Positions 1-7,859 of a DNA stretch of 64,000 nt are shown piece after piece. This stretch comes from Neisseria sp. (GTDB lineage: Bacteria; Pseudomonadota; Gammaproteobacteria; Burkholderiales; Neisseriaceae). The notes beneath the pieces are model-generated. The model was not told the origin of the DNA, did no database searches, and was given only the letters and a program-made list of their open reading frames with translations. The position numbers were made by a program, and so were the translations under genes. Every line of letters begins with the position of its first letter. Within the stretch, counting starts at the first letter, position 1. The stretch lies in the NCBI GenBank assembly GCA_030538415.1, contig JAUNTY010000002.1:43667-107666 (forward strand), in the 5' to 3' direction.

Positions 1-657
1 AAAAAGCCCCATAAAATCGGGGATTAAGACACTTTTCCACCTTTCCTTTGACGACAATAAAAGGATTCAAAAAAAGCCCCATAAAATCGGGGATTAAGAC
101 AAACCATCCTCTGTTAACATATTCCTGATTCGCCATTCAAAAAAAGCCCCATAAAATCGGGGATTAAGACGACGCGAATCGCACCGTTATATCTGCTCTT
201 GTCTATTCAAAAAAAGCCCCATAAAATCGGGGATTAAGACTGCTGTGCCATCGTCCATGCCCATCTGCTTAGCATTCAAAAAAAGCCCCATAAAATCGGG
301 GATTAAGACCCAGCGATTGATTTTGCTTCGCGCGAGTAGGTTCATTCAAAAAAAGCCCCATAAAATCGGGGATTAAGACCACAACGGCACGGCGGGATAG
401 TTCAACCTTTTGAATTCAAAAAAAGCCCCATAAAATCGGGGATTAAGACGTGTGTGCATAAGGCACGTGAACTAAGATTTTATATTCAAAAAAAGCCCCA
501 TAAAATCGGGGATTAAGACACTGTACTCATCTTTGTAATCCTTCCCTGATTAGATTCAAAAAAAGCCCCATAAAATCGGGGATTAAGACCTTTCAGAATA
601 AAGGCTATTGTCCAAAGTATAATTCAAAAAAAGCCCCATAAAATCGGGGATTAAGAC
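1..657 (+). CRISPR. CRISPR array, downstream part (10 repeats, 9 spacers visible)
   Basis: A 36-bp repeat starting ATTCAAAAAAAGCCCC and ending ATCGGGGATTAAGAC occurs at 65, 135, 205, 274, 344, 414, 484, 554 and 622. The window opens inside a tenth copy (30 of 36 bases, 1-30). The repeats look identical. Spacers are 32-34 bp (34,34,34,33,34,34,34,34,32). The CCCC/GGGG arms can form a small stem. The 3' end ATTAAGAC resembles the 8-nt 5' handle of type I/III crRNAs (family ATTGAAAC), so I infer transcription on the plus strand, a leader outside the window on the left, and the old end at 657. A hairpin terminator at 711-738 fits that direction. Neighbouring genes point to a type III system. Confidence 0.97.
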
Positions 658-710
658 GATTCACGGATGTACGGAAAAACCACCGAAATCAGGGCGGCAG
701 AAAAAGTGAA

Positions 711-738
711 AAGCCGTTGAGCGGGAACTCAACGGCTT
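711..738. terminator. bidirectional hairpin terminator between CRISPR array and higBA
   Basis: A perfect 11-bp inverted repeat (AAGCCGTTGAG / CTCAACGGCTT) with loop CGGGAA. It has a short T tract on the minus side (TTTTC) and GTTTGGTTTT on the plus side. It lies between the converging CRISPR array and higA and can stop both transcripts. Confidence 0.75.
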
Positions 739-758
739 GTTTGGTTTTCAGACGGCAA

Positions 759-1043
759 TCAGGCTAAAGCGGCCGACAGCGGTATTACAAAATCATGCGG
801 CTTTTGTTCGACCTGCCAGATATCGTAAGCCGCTTGCAGACGCAGCCAAAAAGCGGCATCGGTATTCGGCAGCAGGATAGAGAGCCGCACAGCCATTTCT
901 GCCGATATAGCGGCTTTGCCGTTTAACACGCGGGAAAGTGCGGCGCGGGTAACACCCAGGCGGGCGGCGGCTTCGGTAATGCTTGTTTCGCTCAAAATAT
1001 CGCGCAAAATCAAGCCGGGATGAGCGGGGTTGTGCATACGCAT
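759..1043 (-). CDS. higA: HigA-family antitoxin (XRE helix-turn-helix)
   Basis: A 94-residue protein with the HigA/VapI layout: a short N-terminal lead ([13 protein letters not shown]), then a helix-turn-helix with [21 protein letters not shown] at about residues 23-43, then the [24 protein letters not shown] segment typical of the family. It neutralises the RelE-fold HigB nuclease by binding it and represses its own operon. It is the second gene of the pair, 11 bases after higB, as is usual for higBA. The pair sits between the CRISPR array and the cas genes but on the opposite strand. Family assignment is firm; activity is inferred. Confidence 0.92.
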   Translation of the reverse strand: MRMHNPAHPGLILRDILSETSITEAAARLGVTRAALSRVLNGKAAISAEMAVRLSILLPNTDAAFWLRLQAAYDIWQVEQKPHDFVIPLSAALA

Positions 1044-1054
1044 TGTATTGACTC

Positions 1055-1333
1055 CTAGTGGTAATCCTGATAATCGACAATCTCGGCATCATTGCCATCG
1101 AAACGGAAAGTCAGCCGCCAGTTGCCGTTGACTTTAACGCTGTAATGGCCTTTCAGATTGCCTGTCAGCGGGTGTAGATTCCAACCGGGCATATCCATTT
1201 GTGCCGCATCTGCCGCCGCATGTAACGAAGTCAGCAGAATATTCAATTTTGCAGCATGGGCGGCCTGAATCCCTGCTTTACTGCCGGTGGTAAAAAATTT
1301 TTCCAAGCCTTTATGTTGGAAACTTTTAATCAT
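1055..1333 (-). CDS. higB: HigB-family toxin (RelE/ParE-fold mRNA interferase)
   Basis: A 92-residue HigB/plasmid-maintenance killer protein beginning [14 protein letters not shown]. The family C-terminal pattern is visible: [27 protein letters not shown] followed by DYQDYH. HigB toxins cleave mRNA on the ribosome and are held inactive by HigA. A start 17 codons further upstream is possible, but the chosen ATG matches the family and places the -10 box at 1356-1361 in front of the gene. It is transcribed away from the cas genes with higA. No frame disruption is seen, so the pair looks intact. Confidence 0.9.
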   Translation of the reverse strand: MIKSFQHKGLEKFFTTGSKAGIQAAHAAKLNILLTSLHAAADAAQMDMPGWNLHPLTGNLKGHYSVKVNGNWRLTFRFDGNDAEIVDYQDYH

Positions 1334-1347
1334 GACGGCCTTTCCGT

Positions 1348-1384
1348 ATAGTGTGACAATACGGGTTGGTGCGCATAGTGTCAA
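1348..1384 (-). promoter_or_regulatory. higBA promoter with putative HigA operator
   Basis: On the minus strand a -35 TTGACA (1384-1379) and a -10 TATTGT (1361-1356) are spaced by exactly 17 bases, ending 22 bases before the higB start. On the plus strand the heptamer ATAGTGT occurs twice, at 1348-1354 and 1375-1381, so one copy touches each box. Paired sites over the promoter fit HigA autorepression. The boxes are seen; the operator role is inferred. Confidence 0.65.
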
Positions 1385-1676
1385 GTTACAAGTATTGATG
1401 CCGTCTGAAAATCATGCGGCCTTGCTTGAATATCAAAGGAAACAGATGAAACATTTCAGAATAGACGGTCTGTAAGAAGCTTTAATCGGGCATCGGGGAT
1501 CCAGACACAACTTTGTCTGAGCAGTTGCCCGTGTAGGCATGATTCAAAAAGCCCGTAAAATCTTTGTGCCGACAGCGTTTCAGACGGCATTTGATGTGCA
1601 ATGGCAGGCAGACAAAGTTGTGGTGTGCGACAAAATGGGAAATGGCCTGTATGCTGGGCGAAACGACTAGGGGAGC
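1385..1676. other. non-coding spacer between higB and cas2a with inverted repeat and CRISPR-repeat-like remnant
   Basis: No convincing gene. It holds two uptake sequences (about 1399 and 1580), a perfect 13-bp inverted repeat (ACAACTTTGTCTG at 1507-1519 and its complement at 1609-1621), and inside that repeat a stretch at 1542-1573 that resembles the CRISPR repeat: ATTCAAAAA, GCCC, TAAAATC and a final GAC in the same order. The cas2a Shine-Dalgarno (AGGGGAG) ends the region. Confidence 0.6.
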
Positions 1677-1955
1677 ATGGTTGTGAGGCATTTGTATTTG
1701 TTTGCTTATGATATTTCAGACGGCCGCCGCCGCCGTTTGGTGCGGGCCGAGCTGCGGGCTTATGCGGTGGGCGGGCAGAAATCTTTGTTTGAATGTTGGC
1801 TGAGGCAGGGGGAGTTGGCGGATTTGTGCGCGCGCTTGCCGTTGATGTTGGGTGTGGGCGACAGGCTGCATGTGGTTCGTTTGAGCGAATCGGTGCGGCC
1901 TTTGTTTTACGGCTGTGCGAAAAGCATGGTTTTTTCGCCGTTTGTGGTGGCTTGA
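1677..1955 (+). CDS. cas2: Cas2-family protein, first copy
   Basis: A 92-residue protein with the Cas2 ferredoxin-fold signature: FAYDISDGRRRRLVRAEL near residues 9-26 with the conserved Asp after the first strand, then AVGGQKSLFECWL corresponding to the family YGxRVQxSVFE segment. Cas2 is the structural dimer of the Cas1-Cas2 spacer integration complex. AGGGGAG precedes the ATG at good distance. It lies 10 bases before cas1. A second, different Cas2 follows cas1, so the cas1 gene is flanked by two cas2 genes. Which one partners Cas1 cannot be told from sequence. Confidence 0.85.
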   Translation: MVVRHLYLFAYDISDGRRRRLVRAELRAYAVGGQKSLFECWLRQGELADLCARLPLMLGVGDRLHVVRLSESVRPLFYGCAKSMVFSPFVVA

Positions 1956-1965
1956 GGGGAATGGG

Positions 1966-2973
1966 ATGACGACTTTGTTTATTGACCGCAAGGGCTTGAC
2001 GTTGCGGGCGGATGGCGCGGCTCTGGCTTTTTATGATGAAGACAAGCGGGTGGGTACGGTGCCGCTGAAGGTGTTGGAGCGGGTGTGTATCCGGGGTGAT
2101 TTGCAGCTTTCGGCTTCGGTATTGGGCAAGCTGGGCGAGCATGATGTGGGGGTGGTGGTGTTGAGCGGGCGGAAACGTGTGCCGGTGTTGCTGATGCCGA
2201 ATTGGCGGGTGGATGCGCGGCGGCGGGTGGCGCAGTTTGCGTTGGCGCGGGATGAGGAATTTTGTCTGGATTTCGCGCGGGGGCTGGTGGCGGGGAAGCT
2301 GGCGGGACAGACGGCTGTTTTGGAGCGGCTCTCGGCGGCGAATCAAGTGAGAAGGGCGCGCCTGGCTTCGGATGTTGCGGTATTGGCGGGGGTGGCAGGG
2401 CAGTTGGCTGAGGCCGACGGATTGGCGGTGTTGCGCGGGCTGGAGGGTGTGGCGGCGGCGCATTATTTTGCGGCTTTGGCGCGGGTGTTGCCGGATTCTT
2501 TGGGCTTTCACGGGCGCAACCGCAGGCCGCCGAGGGATGCTTTTAATGTGGTGTTGTCGTTGGGTTATACGATGTTGCATTTTGAGGTGGTGCGGCAGCT
2601 TTATCTGACGGGACTGGATCCGTTTGTGGGGTTTTATCATGAGGTGGCGCACGGGCGGGAATCCTTGGCTTGCGACTTGGTTGAGCCGCTGCGGCCGGTT
2701 TATGATGAGTGGGCAATGGGCTTGTTTGCGGAAGGGGTAATGCGTGCTGAAGATTTTTCGATGCGCGGTGAGGCTTGCGAGATGGGCAAGGCGGGACGCT
2801 TGCGCTTTTATGGGGCTTTTGAAACGGCGGCCAAGGGCTGGCGGCCTTTGATGTATCGGGGGTGCATGGATTTGTTGGGGGCTTTGGGCGCGGCCTCCGG
2901 AGAGGCGGATTCGTTTGTGCCGTCTGAAATGATGGTGCTGGAGAAAACGGATGCGCTGGCTGATTGCGTATGA
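1966..2973 (+). CDS. cas1: CRISPR-associated endonuclease Cas1
   Basis: A 335-residue Cas1, the integrase that inserts new spacers. The three expected metal ligands are visible: Glu160 (in GLEG), His225 (in GFYHE) and Asp237 (in LACDLVEP). The family block GRNRRPPRDAFNVVLSLGY is at about residues 183-201. The start at 1966 is chosen because AGGGGA lies just upstream and the sequence MTTLFIDRKG matches Cas1 N-termini. It is tightly packed: cas2a ends 10 bases earlier and the second cas2 begins inside its last 23 bases. Codon use is strongly G and T rich on the coding strand (many TTG and GTG codons). Confidence 0.97.
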   Translation: MTTLFIDRKGLTLRADGAALAFYDEDKRVGTVPLKVLERVCIRGDLQLSASVLGKLGEHDVGVVVLSGRKRVPVLLMPNWRVDARRRVAQFALARDEEFCLDFARGLVAGKLAGQTAVLERLSAANQVRRARLASDVAVLAGVAGQLAEADGLAVLRGLEGVAAAHYFAALARVLPDSLGFHGRNRRPPRDAFNVVLSLGYTMLHFEVVRQLYLTGLDPFVGFYHEVAHGRESLACDLVEPLRPVYDEWAMGLFAEGVMRAEDFSMRGEACEMGKAGRLRFYGAFETAAKGWRPLMYRGCMDLLGALGAASGEADSFVPSEMMVLEKTDALADCV

Positions 2974-3214
2974 TATTGCCAGCCCGCGCCGTTTGCAGCG
3001 GATTTACCGGCGGCTTTGCGCTCATGCGCTGCCGTTGCAGGAGAGTGTGTTTTTGTTGAGCGGCAATCAGACGGACTTTGAGGCGTGTATGGCGGATGTG
3101 TTGCCGTTGCTGCATCGGCGCGAGGATGATGTGCGGGTGTATCCTTTGCCCAAAGGCGGGATGTGCCGTGCTTTGGGGGCGGGAGTGTTGCCGGAGGGCG
3201 TTTGTTTGGTTTGA
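2951..3214 (+). CDS. cas2: Cas2-family protein, second copy
   Basis: An 87-residue Cas2 beginning MRWLIAYDIASPRRLQRI, with the conserved Asp in YDI and the PLQESVFLLSG segment of the RNase/integration fold. Its start lies within the 3' end of cas1 (23-base overlap), so it is probably translationally coupled. It is clearly different from the first Cas2, with different flanking residues and C-terminus, so it is not a tandem duplicate of recent origin. Both frames are open and both keep the active-site Asp. Confidence 0.9.
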   Translation: MRWLIAYDIASPRRLQRIYRRLCAHALPLQESVFLLSGNQTDFEACMADVLPLLHRREDDVRVYPLPKGGMCRALGAGVLPEGVCLV

Positions 3215-3291
3215 GGCACAAATTTGTGCAGGGTGAAAAAGCGGGGCTGAGTCGGAATAATGGTGGTTTGCTTTTTCTTGATTGATTTATA

Positions 3292-3582
3292 ATGATTTAT
3301 TTTGTGTCGCGTCACGAGGGTGCTATTGCTTGGATAAAGCAGCAGCCTGAATGGCAGGTGGATTGCTTTTTGCGTCATCTGAATCCTGCGCTCGTGCAGG
3401 CGGGTGATGTGGTGTTGGGTACGCTGCCGCTGCATTTGGCAGCGGAGGTGTGCGCACGCGGCGCGGCGTTTTATTTTTTGGCTTTGGCGCAAACGGAAGC
3501 GGGGCGCGGCTCGGAATATTCGGTTGAGGATATGCTGCGCCTGGGTTGCCGTTTGCAGCGTTTTGACGTGCAGGCTTTATAA
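3292..3582 (+). CDS. csx16: Csx16-family type III ancillary protein
   Basis: A 96-residue protein matching the Csx16 (VVA1548) family from the first residues: IYFVSRHEGAIAWIKQQ, then HLNPALVQAGDVVLGTLPLHLAAEVCARGA at about residues 28-57 and a SVEDML segment near the end. This family occurs with type III CRISPR systems. My recollection is that recent work classes it among ring nucleases that destroy cyclic oligoadenylate, so treat that role as family knowledge, not evidence here. No Shine-Dalgarno is obvious before the ATG. TATAAT overlaps the start (3287-3292). It follows the second cas2 after 77 bases. Confidence 0.85.
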   Translation: MIYFVSRHEGAIAWIKQQPEWQVDCFLRHLNPALVQAGDVVLGTLPLHLAAEVCARGAAFYFLALAQTEAGRGSEYSVEDMLRLGCRLQRFDVQAL

Positions 3583-3605
3583 GGCCGTCTGAAAGGGAAG
3601 ATGTG

Positions 3606-4844
3606 ATGAGAAATTTTGATGTGCATGTGTGTTTGGTGTCGGATCAGGCGCTACCTAATTTGATACCGGTTTTGGCAAGCCCCTCCTTACCTCGGAAAGT
3701 TATCTTACTGGTTTCTGATGAAAAGCAGTGCCAAGCCAAATATTTGGCAAGCGCATTAAAAGAATCCGGCATAAAAGATATTGAATTTGTTACAGTTGCC
3801 GATGTTTACAGTCCTAATAAAATGCGTGAAGACTTGTTGCAATTGTTAACGGATGACCATTATTTTTCCGAAGGCAAGCAAACCAATATTGCTTTGAATG
3901 CAACAGGTGGCACCAAGTTAATGTCTATGGCGGCATTTGAGATGTTTTCATCTGAAAAGTGGCCGTGTTTCTACTATCAAGACAGTGGAAAACTGATTTA
4001 TTTGAACGATGAAAGCTTGGGGGAAGCGCGCCCGAAAAAGATGCGTATCGAGCAGTGCCTGACAGCCCATGGTGTCGGTTTGGCGCAACCTTTGCAGAGA
4101 ACGGATTTGATTTCACATAGGGAATTGACCGATAAAATCATGCAGGGTGGTTTTCAGGATGAGATTGCAGCACTTAATGGTGTGCTGGCCAAAACATATA
4201 ACAAAAATACCGGTGAAGCCGATTATCCCAAATCGGCTAATCAGCAAAAATTAGATGTATTGGTGGATTTTTTCGAGCAATATGGGTTATTGAAAACAGA
4301 AGGCAGGAAGAAATTACATTTTGAGAGCGAGCAAAAATACCGCTGCGTGCATGGTGGCTGGTTTGAAGAATATGTTTTCCGAGCCATTAATAAAATTGCC
4401 GGTGTACAGGATTGTGCCTTGGCAGCAAAAGTAATTTACTCCAGCAATTCGGGAAATGAAGCGAAAGAGCGGAGGCAAAGTGAAGATAACGATTTGGATG
4501 TGGTATTGATGTACAATAACCGTCTTCATATTATTGAGTGTAAAACAAAAAACTATAATGAAATGGGAAATGAAAAAGAGTTGAATGAAGCACGGAACAA
4601 GTTGGAAACGCTGAAAAAAGTAGGTGGCTCGTCCAGCAAGGTGGCATTTGTCAGTTACCAACGCTTTAAGAAACCCGAAAGCAAGCAGGCTTCACAAAAA
4701 CAGCAACAAAATGGTCGGAAAAATGAAAAAAAATCAAAAACGATTCAGGAAAAGTTTTCAGCCGCCGGAATTGCCTTGTTTGAGCAACAGGATGTACGTG
4801 GCTTAGATGCTTGGCTGGAAAAATTTTTGAATAGCCAAAACTAA
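3606..4844 (+). CDS. Can2/Card1-like CARF nuclease (DUF1887 family)
   Basis: A 412-residue two-domain protein. The N-terminal CARF-type domain shows VHVCLVSDQALPN near the start and NATGGTKLMSMAA at about residues 97-109, the loop expected to bind cyclic tetra-adenylate. The C-terminal PD-(D/E)XK nuclease shows WFEEYV (about 252-257), NDLDVV (about 295-300) and IECKTK (about 310-315), supplying the Glu, Asp and E-x-K residues. Related Can2/Card1 enzymes are switched on by type III signalling and cut DNA and/or RNA without sequence specificity. The start at 3606 follows GGGAAG. Base composition is much more AT rich than cas1, suggesting separate acquisition. A lysine/glutamine-rich stretch (about 355-380) precedes the last helix. 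Confidence 0.9.
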   Translation: MRNFDVHVCLVSDQALPNLIPVLASPSLPRKVILLVSDEKQCQAKYLASALKESGIKDIEFVTVADVYSPNKMREDLLQLLTDDHYFSEGKQTNIALNATGGTKLMSMAAFEMFSSEKWPCFYYQDSGKLIYLNDESLGEARPKKMRIEQCLTAHGVGLAQPLQRTDLISHRELTDKIMQGGFQDEIAALNGVLAKTYNKNTGEADYPKSANQQKLDVLVDFFEQYGLLKTEGRKKLHFESEQKYRCVHGGWFEEYVFRAINKIAGVQDCALAAKVIYSSNSGNEAKERRQSEDNDLDVVLMYNNRLHIIECKTKNYNEMGNEKELNEARNKLETLKKVGGSSSKVAFVSYQRFKKPESKQASQKQQQNGRKNEKKSKTIQEKFSAAGIALFEQQDVRGLDAWLEKFLNSQN

Positions 4845-4855
4845 AGATATTTTAT

Positions 4856-5983
4856 ATGGATAAACGGAAAATTTTGGTGGCGGTTACGGGAATGTCGCCG
4901 CAAATCGTCACCGAAACGCTGTATGCGCTACATACGCAATATGATTGGCGGCCGTCTGAAATTTTTGTATTGACAACCAAAGTCGGTGCGGAAAATATCG
5001 AGGCTTCGCTGCTGGGGGAGAATGGTTTTTTCAGACGTTTGTGCGATGAGTATGCTTTGCCGCCGATGGACTTTGATGCAGGGCATATTCGCGTGATTCG
5101 GGATGCGGCAGGGCTGCCGCTGGCGGACATCCGCACGCCGGGGGAAAACAGCCTGGCCGCCGATCAGATTGTGCGTTTTATTCATGACTTGTGTTTGGAC
5201 GAGCAAACGGAGCTGCATGTGTCGATTGCGGGCGGGCGCAAATCGATGGGGTTTTATGTCGGTTATGCCTTGTCGCTGTTCGGACGGCGGCAAGACCGTT
5301 TGTCGCATGTGTTGGTAGAAGAAGCATTTGAGCAAAACCGCGAGTTTTTTTATCCGCCGTCGGAAACCAAAATGCTGAACACGCCGCAAGGAATGCGCGA
5401 TGCGGCTCGGGCCAAGGTGATGCTGGCGGATATTCCGTTTGTGCGGATGCGCGAGGGAATACCGAAATTGGCGTTGTCAGAAGGCTGGGACTTCTCGCAG
5501 GCGGTGGCAATGACGCAGCAGGGTTTGGCGGATTTCCGGCTGACGATTGATTGTGCGAACTTGAGCATCGTTTGCAATAATATGAAACCGATTAAATTGC
5601 CGCTGCGGGAATTTTGCTTTTATCTGGCAATGGCGGAATTCAGATTGGCCGATAAAGTATTGGTGCGAAACCGGGAAGGAGATGATTATTTATTGCTGAA
5701 ACGGAAATACTGGACACATTACCGGCGTTTGAACCCGAAATTTCAAGGCCGGGGCACCGAAGCGGCGCAGGCAAGTCAGAAAGAATGGCATGAGCTGGAT
5801 GCAAAAGAAAAGATGGCTGACATTTGGAAAGAAGCACCCAGCCGGATTCGGGAAAAACTGGTGCGGCATTTGGGCGATTTTGCCAAATATTATGAAATCA
5901 GAAGCAGCGGCAAGCGCAATGCCTTGGCTTACCAATTGATGATTGATAAGGACAATATCGAGATTCGTAACGGGCAGGAATAA
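4856..5983 (+). CDS. CARF-domain protein, Cas_NE0113 family (Csm6-like)
   Basis: A 375-residue protein of the NE0113 family. TGMSPQIVTETLYAL (residues 11-25) and HVSIAGGRKSMGFYVG (121-136) are the two nucleotide-binding loops of its N-terminal CARF-like domain. The C-terminal half is helical with an IKLPLREFCFYLAMA segment near 247-261, which looks like a winged-helix-type region, and lacks an evident HEPN R-x4-6-H motif. Databases label some members Csm6 or ring nuclease. From sequence I support only a cyclic-oligoadenylate-sensing role. It begins 11 bases after the Can2-like gene and is the last gene before an uptake-sequence hairpin terminator. Confidence 0.8.
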   Translation: MDKRKILVAVTGMSPQIVTETLYALHTQYDWRPSEIFVLTTKVGAENIEASLLGENGFFRRLCDEYALPPMDFDAGHIRVIRDAAGLPLADIRTPGENSLAADQIVRFIHDLCLDEQTELHVSIAGGRKSMGFYVGYALSLFGRRQDRLSHVLVEEAFEQNREFFYPPSETKMLNTPQGMRDAARAKVMLADIPFVRMREGIPKLALSEGWDFSQAVAMTQQGLADFRLTIDCANLSIVCNNMKPIKLPLREFCFYLAMAEFRLADKVLVRNREGDDYLLLKRKYWTHYRRLNPKFQGRGTEAAQASQKEWHELDAKEKMADIWKEAPSRIREKLVRHLGDFAKYYEIRSSGKRNALAYQLMIDKDNIEIRNGQE

Positions 5984-6022
5984 ATGTTGCCCAATGAATT
6001 TGTGCTACACTTACCTACTTTC

Positions 6023-6054
6023 TGATGCCGTCTGAAACCTTTCAGACGGCATCA
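6023..6054. terminator. uptake-sequence hairpin terminator after the CRISPR accessory operon
   Basis: Two AT-type uptake sequences in inverted orientation separated by two bases (TGATGCCGTCTGAAA / TTTCAGACGGCATCA) form a near-perfect hairpin 40 bases after the last type III gene. Confidence 0.75.
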
Positions 6055-6137
6055 TTAACCCGCCACTGCAAACATTGCGCTTGCAACCGGCACGTCAGCG
6101 TCATTGCGCCGCTGCGAACTTCAGAAAGACCATCATC

Positions 6138-7154
6138 ATGACCGTATCCCCCGTTGCCTTGCGCCGCCAGAGCGAGCGCCGGCCGCATCCGAGCGCGCAG
6201 TATTGGCGCAAATGCCAGGTAGAAGAATTGTTTGCGCTGCCGTTTCTCGACCTGGTTTACCGCGCCGCCGCCGTGCATCGCGAACATTTCAACCCGCAGG
6301 AAATCCAGCTCTCCACCTTGCTTTCCATCAAAACCGGCGGCTGTCCCGAAGATTGCGAATATTGTCCGCAGTCGGCACACCACAACACCGGCCTGCAAAA
6401 AGAAACCATGATGGAAGTGGCCGAAATCCTCGAAAAAGCCAAAATCGCCAAAGCACGCGGTGCGAGCCGTTTCTGCATGGGCGCGGCCTGGCGCGGGCCG
6501 AAACCGCAAGATGTGGAAAAGGTGAGCGAAATCATCAGCGCGGTCAAAGGCTTGGGCTTGGAAACCTGCGGCACGTTCGGGATGCTGGAAAACGGCATGG
6601 CCGAAGATTTGAAAAACGCCGGGCTGGATTACTACAACCACAATCTCGACACCGATCCCGAACGCTACAACGACATCATCCACACCCGCCAACACGAAGA
6701 CCGCATGGATACGCTCGGTAAAGTGCGCGGCGCGGGGCTGAAAGTCTGCTGCGGCGGCATCGTCGGCATGAACGAAACCCGCCCCGAGCGCGCCGGGCTG
6801 ATTGCCAGCCTCGCCAACCTCGACCCGCAGCCTGAAAGCGTGCCGATCAACCAATTGGTGAAAGTGGCGGGTACACCGCTTGAAAACGCCGAAGATTTGG
6901 ACTGGACGGAATTCGTGCGCACCATCGCCGTCGCCCGCATCACCATGCCGAAAAGCTACGTGCGCCTTTCCGCAGGCCGCAGCGAAATGCCCGAAGCGAT
7001 GCAGGCGCTGTGTTTTCTGGCGGGCGCGAATTCGATTTTCTACGGCGACAAACTGCTCACCACCGAAAACCCGCAAGAAGACGGCGACCGCTTATTGATG
7101 GAAAAACTCGATTTACGGCCTTTGCAGTATCAGCCGCAAGCGCTGAATGATTAA
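6138..7154 (+). CDS. bioB: biotin synthase
   Basis: A 338-residue radical-SAM enzyme that inserts sulfur into dethiobiotin to form biotin. The SAM-cluster cysteines are at 69, 73 and 76 (CPEDCEYC). [15 protein letters not shown] and the [15 protein letters not shown] arginine motif of the second cluster region are all present. The start at 6138 (MTVSPVAL) is preferred over an in-frame upstream ATG at 6075 because the extra residues are unlike the family. It stands alone, with no other bio genes nearby. Confidence 0.97.
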   Translation: MTVSPVALRRQSERRPHPSAQYWRKCQVEELFALPFLDLVYRAAAVHREHFNPQEIQLSTLLSIKTGGCPEDCEYCPQSAHHNTGLQKETMMEVAEILEKAKIAKARGASRFCMGAAWRGPKPQDVEKVSEIISAVKGLGLETCGTFGMLENGMAEDLKNAGLDYYNHNLDTDPERYNDIIHTRQHEDRMDTLGKVRGAGLKVCCGGIVGMNETRPERAGLIASLANLDPQPESVPINQLVKVAGTPLENAEDLDWTEFVRTIAVARITMPKSYVRLSAGRSEMPEAMQALCFLAGANSIFYGDKLLTTENPQEDGDRLLMEKLDLRPLQYQPQALND

Positions 7155-7177
7155 ATGGATAGATGCCGTCTGAAACC

Positions 7178-7273
7178 AGTTTGTAGCGTGGGCTTTGCTC
7201 ACGGTAACCGCTGTGGTTTCAGACGGCCTTACAACATATCGGTTGTTTCGTGGGCGGAGCCCACGCTACGCGG
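7178..7273. repeat. 96-bp repeat, copy A (flanks the unknown gene at 7335)
   Basis: It begins TTTGTAGCGTG and ends CCCACGCTACGCGG, so the two ends form an inverted repeat around GTAGCGTGGGC / GCCCACGCTAC, with an uptake sequence in the middle. A nearly identical copy in the same orientation lies at 7859-7953 and a diverged relative at 40789-40884. Confidence 0.8.
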
Positions 7274-7334
7274 CTGCGTTTCGATGTTTCCGAGAAAATA
7301 CGAACGCTAACGAAGGCGGGGAAGGCAGGACGTG

Positions 7335-7859
7335 ATGCGATTAGTGGAATACAGGATTGGCCAAGGCGTGAACGGCGTGCTTTTCGGCCTCAGCGAAGCC
7401 GAGATTGCCGCACAAATCGGAGGACCGGCGCAGCGCGATGTGATTGCCGCTCTGGATTGGATTCCGGAAGAAATGCGCGACTCTTTTGCCGGTATGGTGG
7501 TTACCGAACATCGCGGCGTGTATGGGTCTTATGTTTTTCAGTTGACCTATCTTCAGGAGCGGCTGGAAGAAATTAAGATATTGCCGGAAGCGGGGCCTGT
7601 TTTTTGCAACGACATAGATCTGTTCGGCCCGCGCCATATCGTTCTTGCTGAGTTATTTGAACGCTATGGTCTGCCGTTGACAGACGGCCGGAGCCTTTAT
7701 TTTGTGCCGCTGGGGCTGATGTATGATATCCAGGAACGCGACTATCCCGTGGTTTGTTTCACGACGGGAAAGATGCAGTTGCCGAATACAGACGGGTTTC
7801 TTCCCATTGGCAGCGACGATGCCGATTATCTGACCGAGCCACCCGGGGAGGATGAATAA
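7335..7859 (+). CDS. unknown protein, 174 residues, bracketed by direct repeats
   Basis: I do not recognise the family. The protein starts MRLVEYRIGQGVNGVLFGLSEAEIAAQIG, is acidic, has no signal peptide or membrane segment, and ends PPGEDE. The mix of aromatic strands (YGSYVFQLTYLQERLEEIKIL) suggests a compact alpha/beta fold of the kind seen in small immunity-type proteins, but that is only an impression. GAAGGCAGGA precedes the ATG, and a GTG one codon upstream is also possible. Its stop codon touches repeat copy B and repeat copy A lies 61 bases before the start, so the gene is boxed between two copies of the same 95-bp sequence. Confidence 0.7.
   Translation: MRLVEYRIGQGVNGVLFGLSEAEIAAQIGGPAQRDVIAALDWIPEEMRDSFAGMVVTEHRGVYGSYVFQLTYLQERLEEIKILPEAGPVFCNDIDLFGPRHIVLAELFERYGLPLTDGRSLYFVPLGLMYDIQERDYPVVCFTTGKMQLPNTDGFLPIGSDDADYLTEPPGEDE

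Noticed and set aside
657..710. an eleventh, degenerate repeat at the array end
   Set aside because: The sequence after 657 shows no repeat-like order of motifs; the nearest similar stretch is at 1542.
1456..2652. 398-codon open frame on the minus strand over cas2-cas1
   Set aside because: His/Gln/Arg/Pro-rich translation is the complement of the G/T-rich cas genes, which carry clear motifs.
3587..3600. separate promoter before the Can2/Card1-like gene
   Set aside because: Only an uptake sequence and the Shine-Dalgarno are there; no -35/-10 pair can be supported.
6075..6137. longer bioB start at 6075
   Set aside because: The extra 21 residues are unlike biotin synthases, and the family N-terminus begins at the later ATG.
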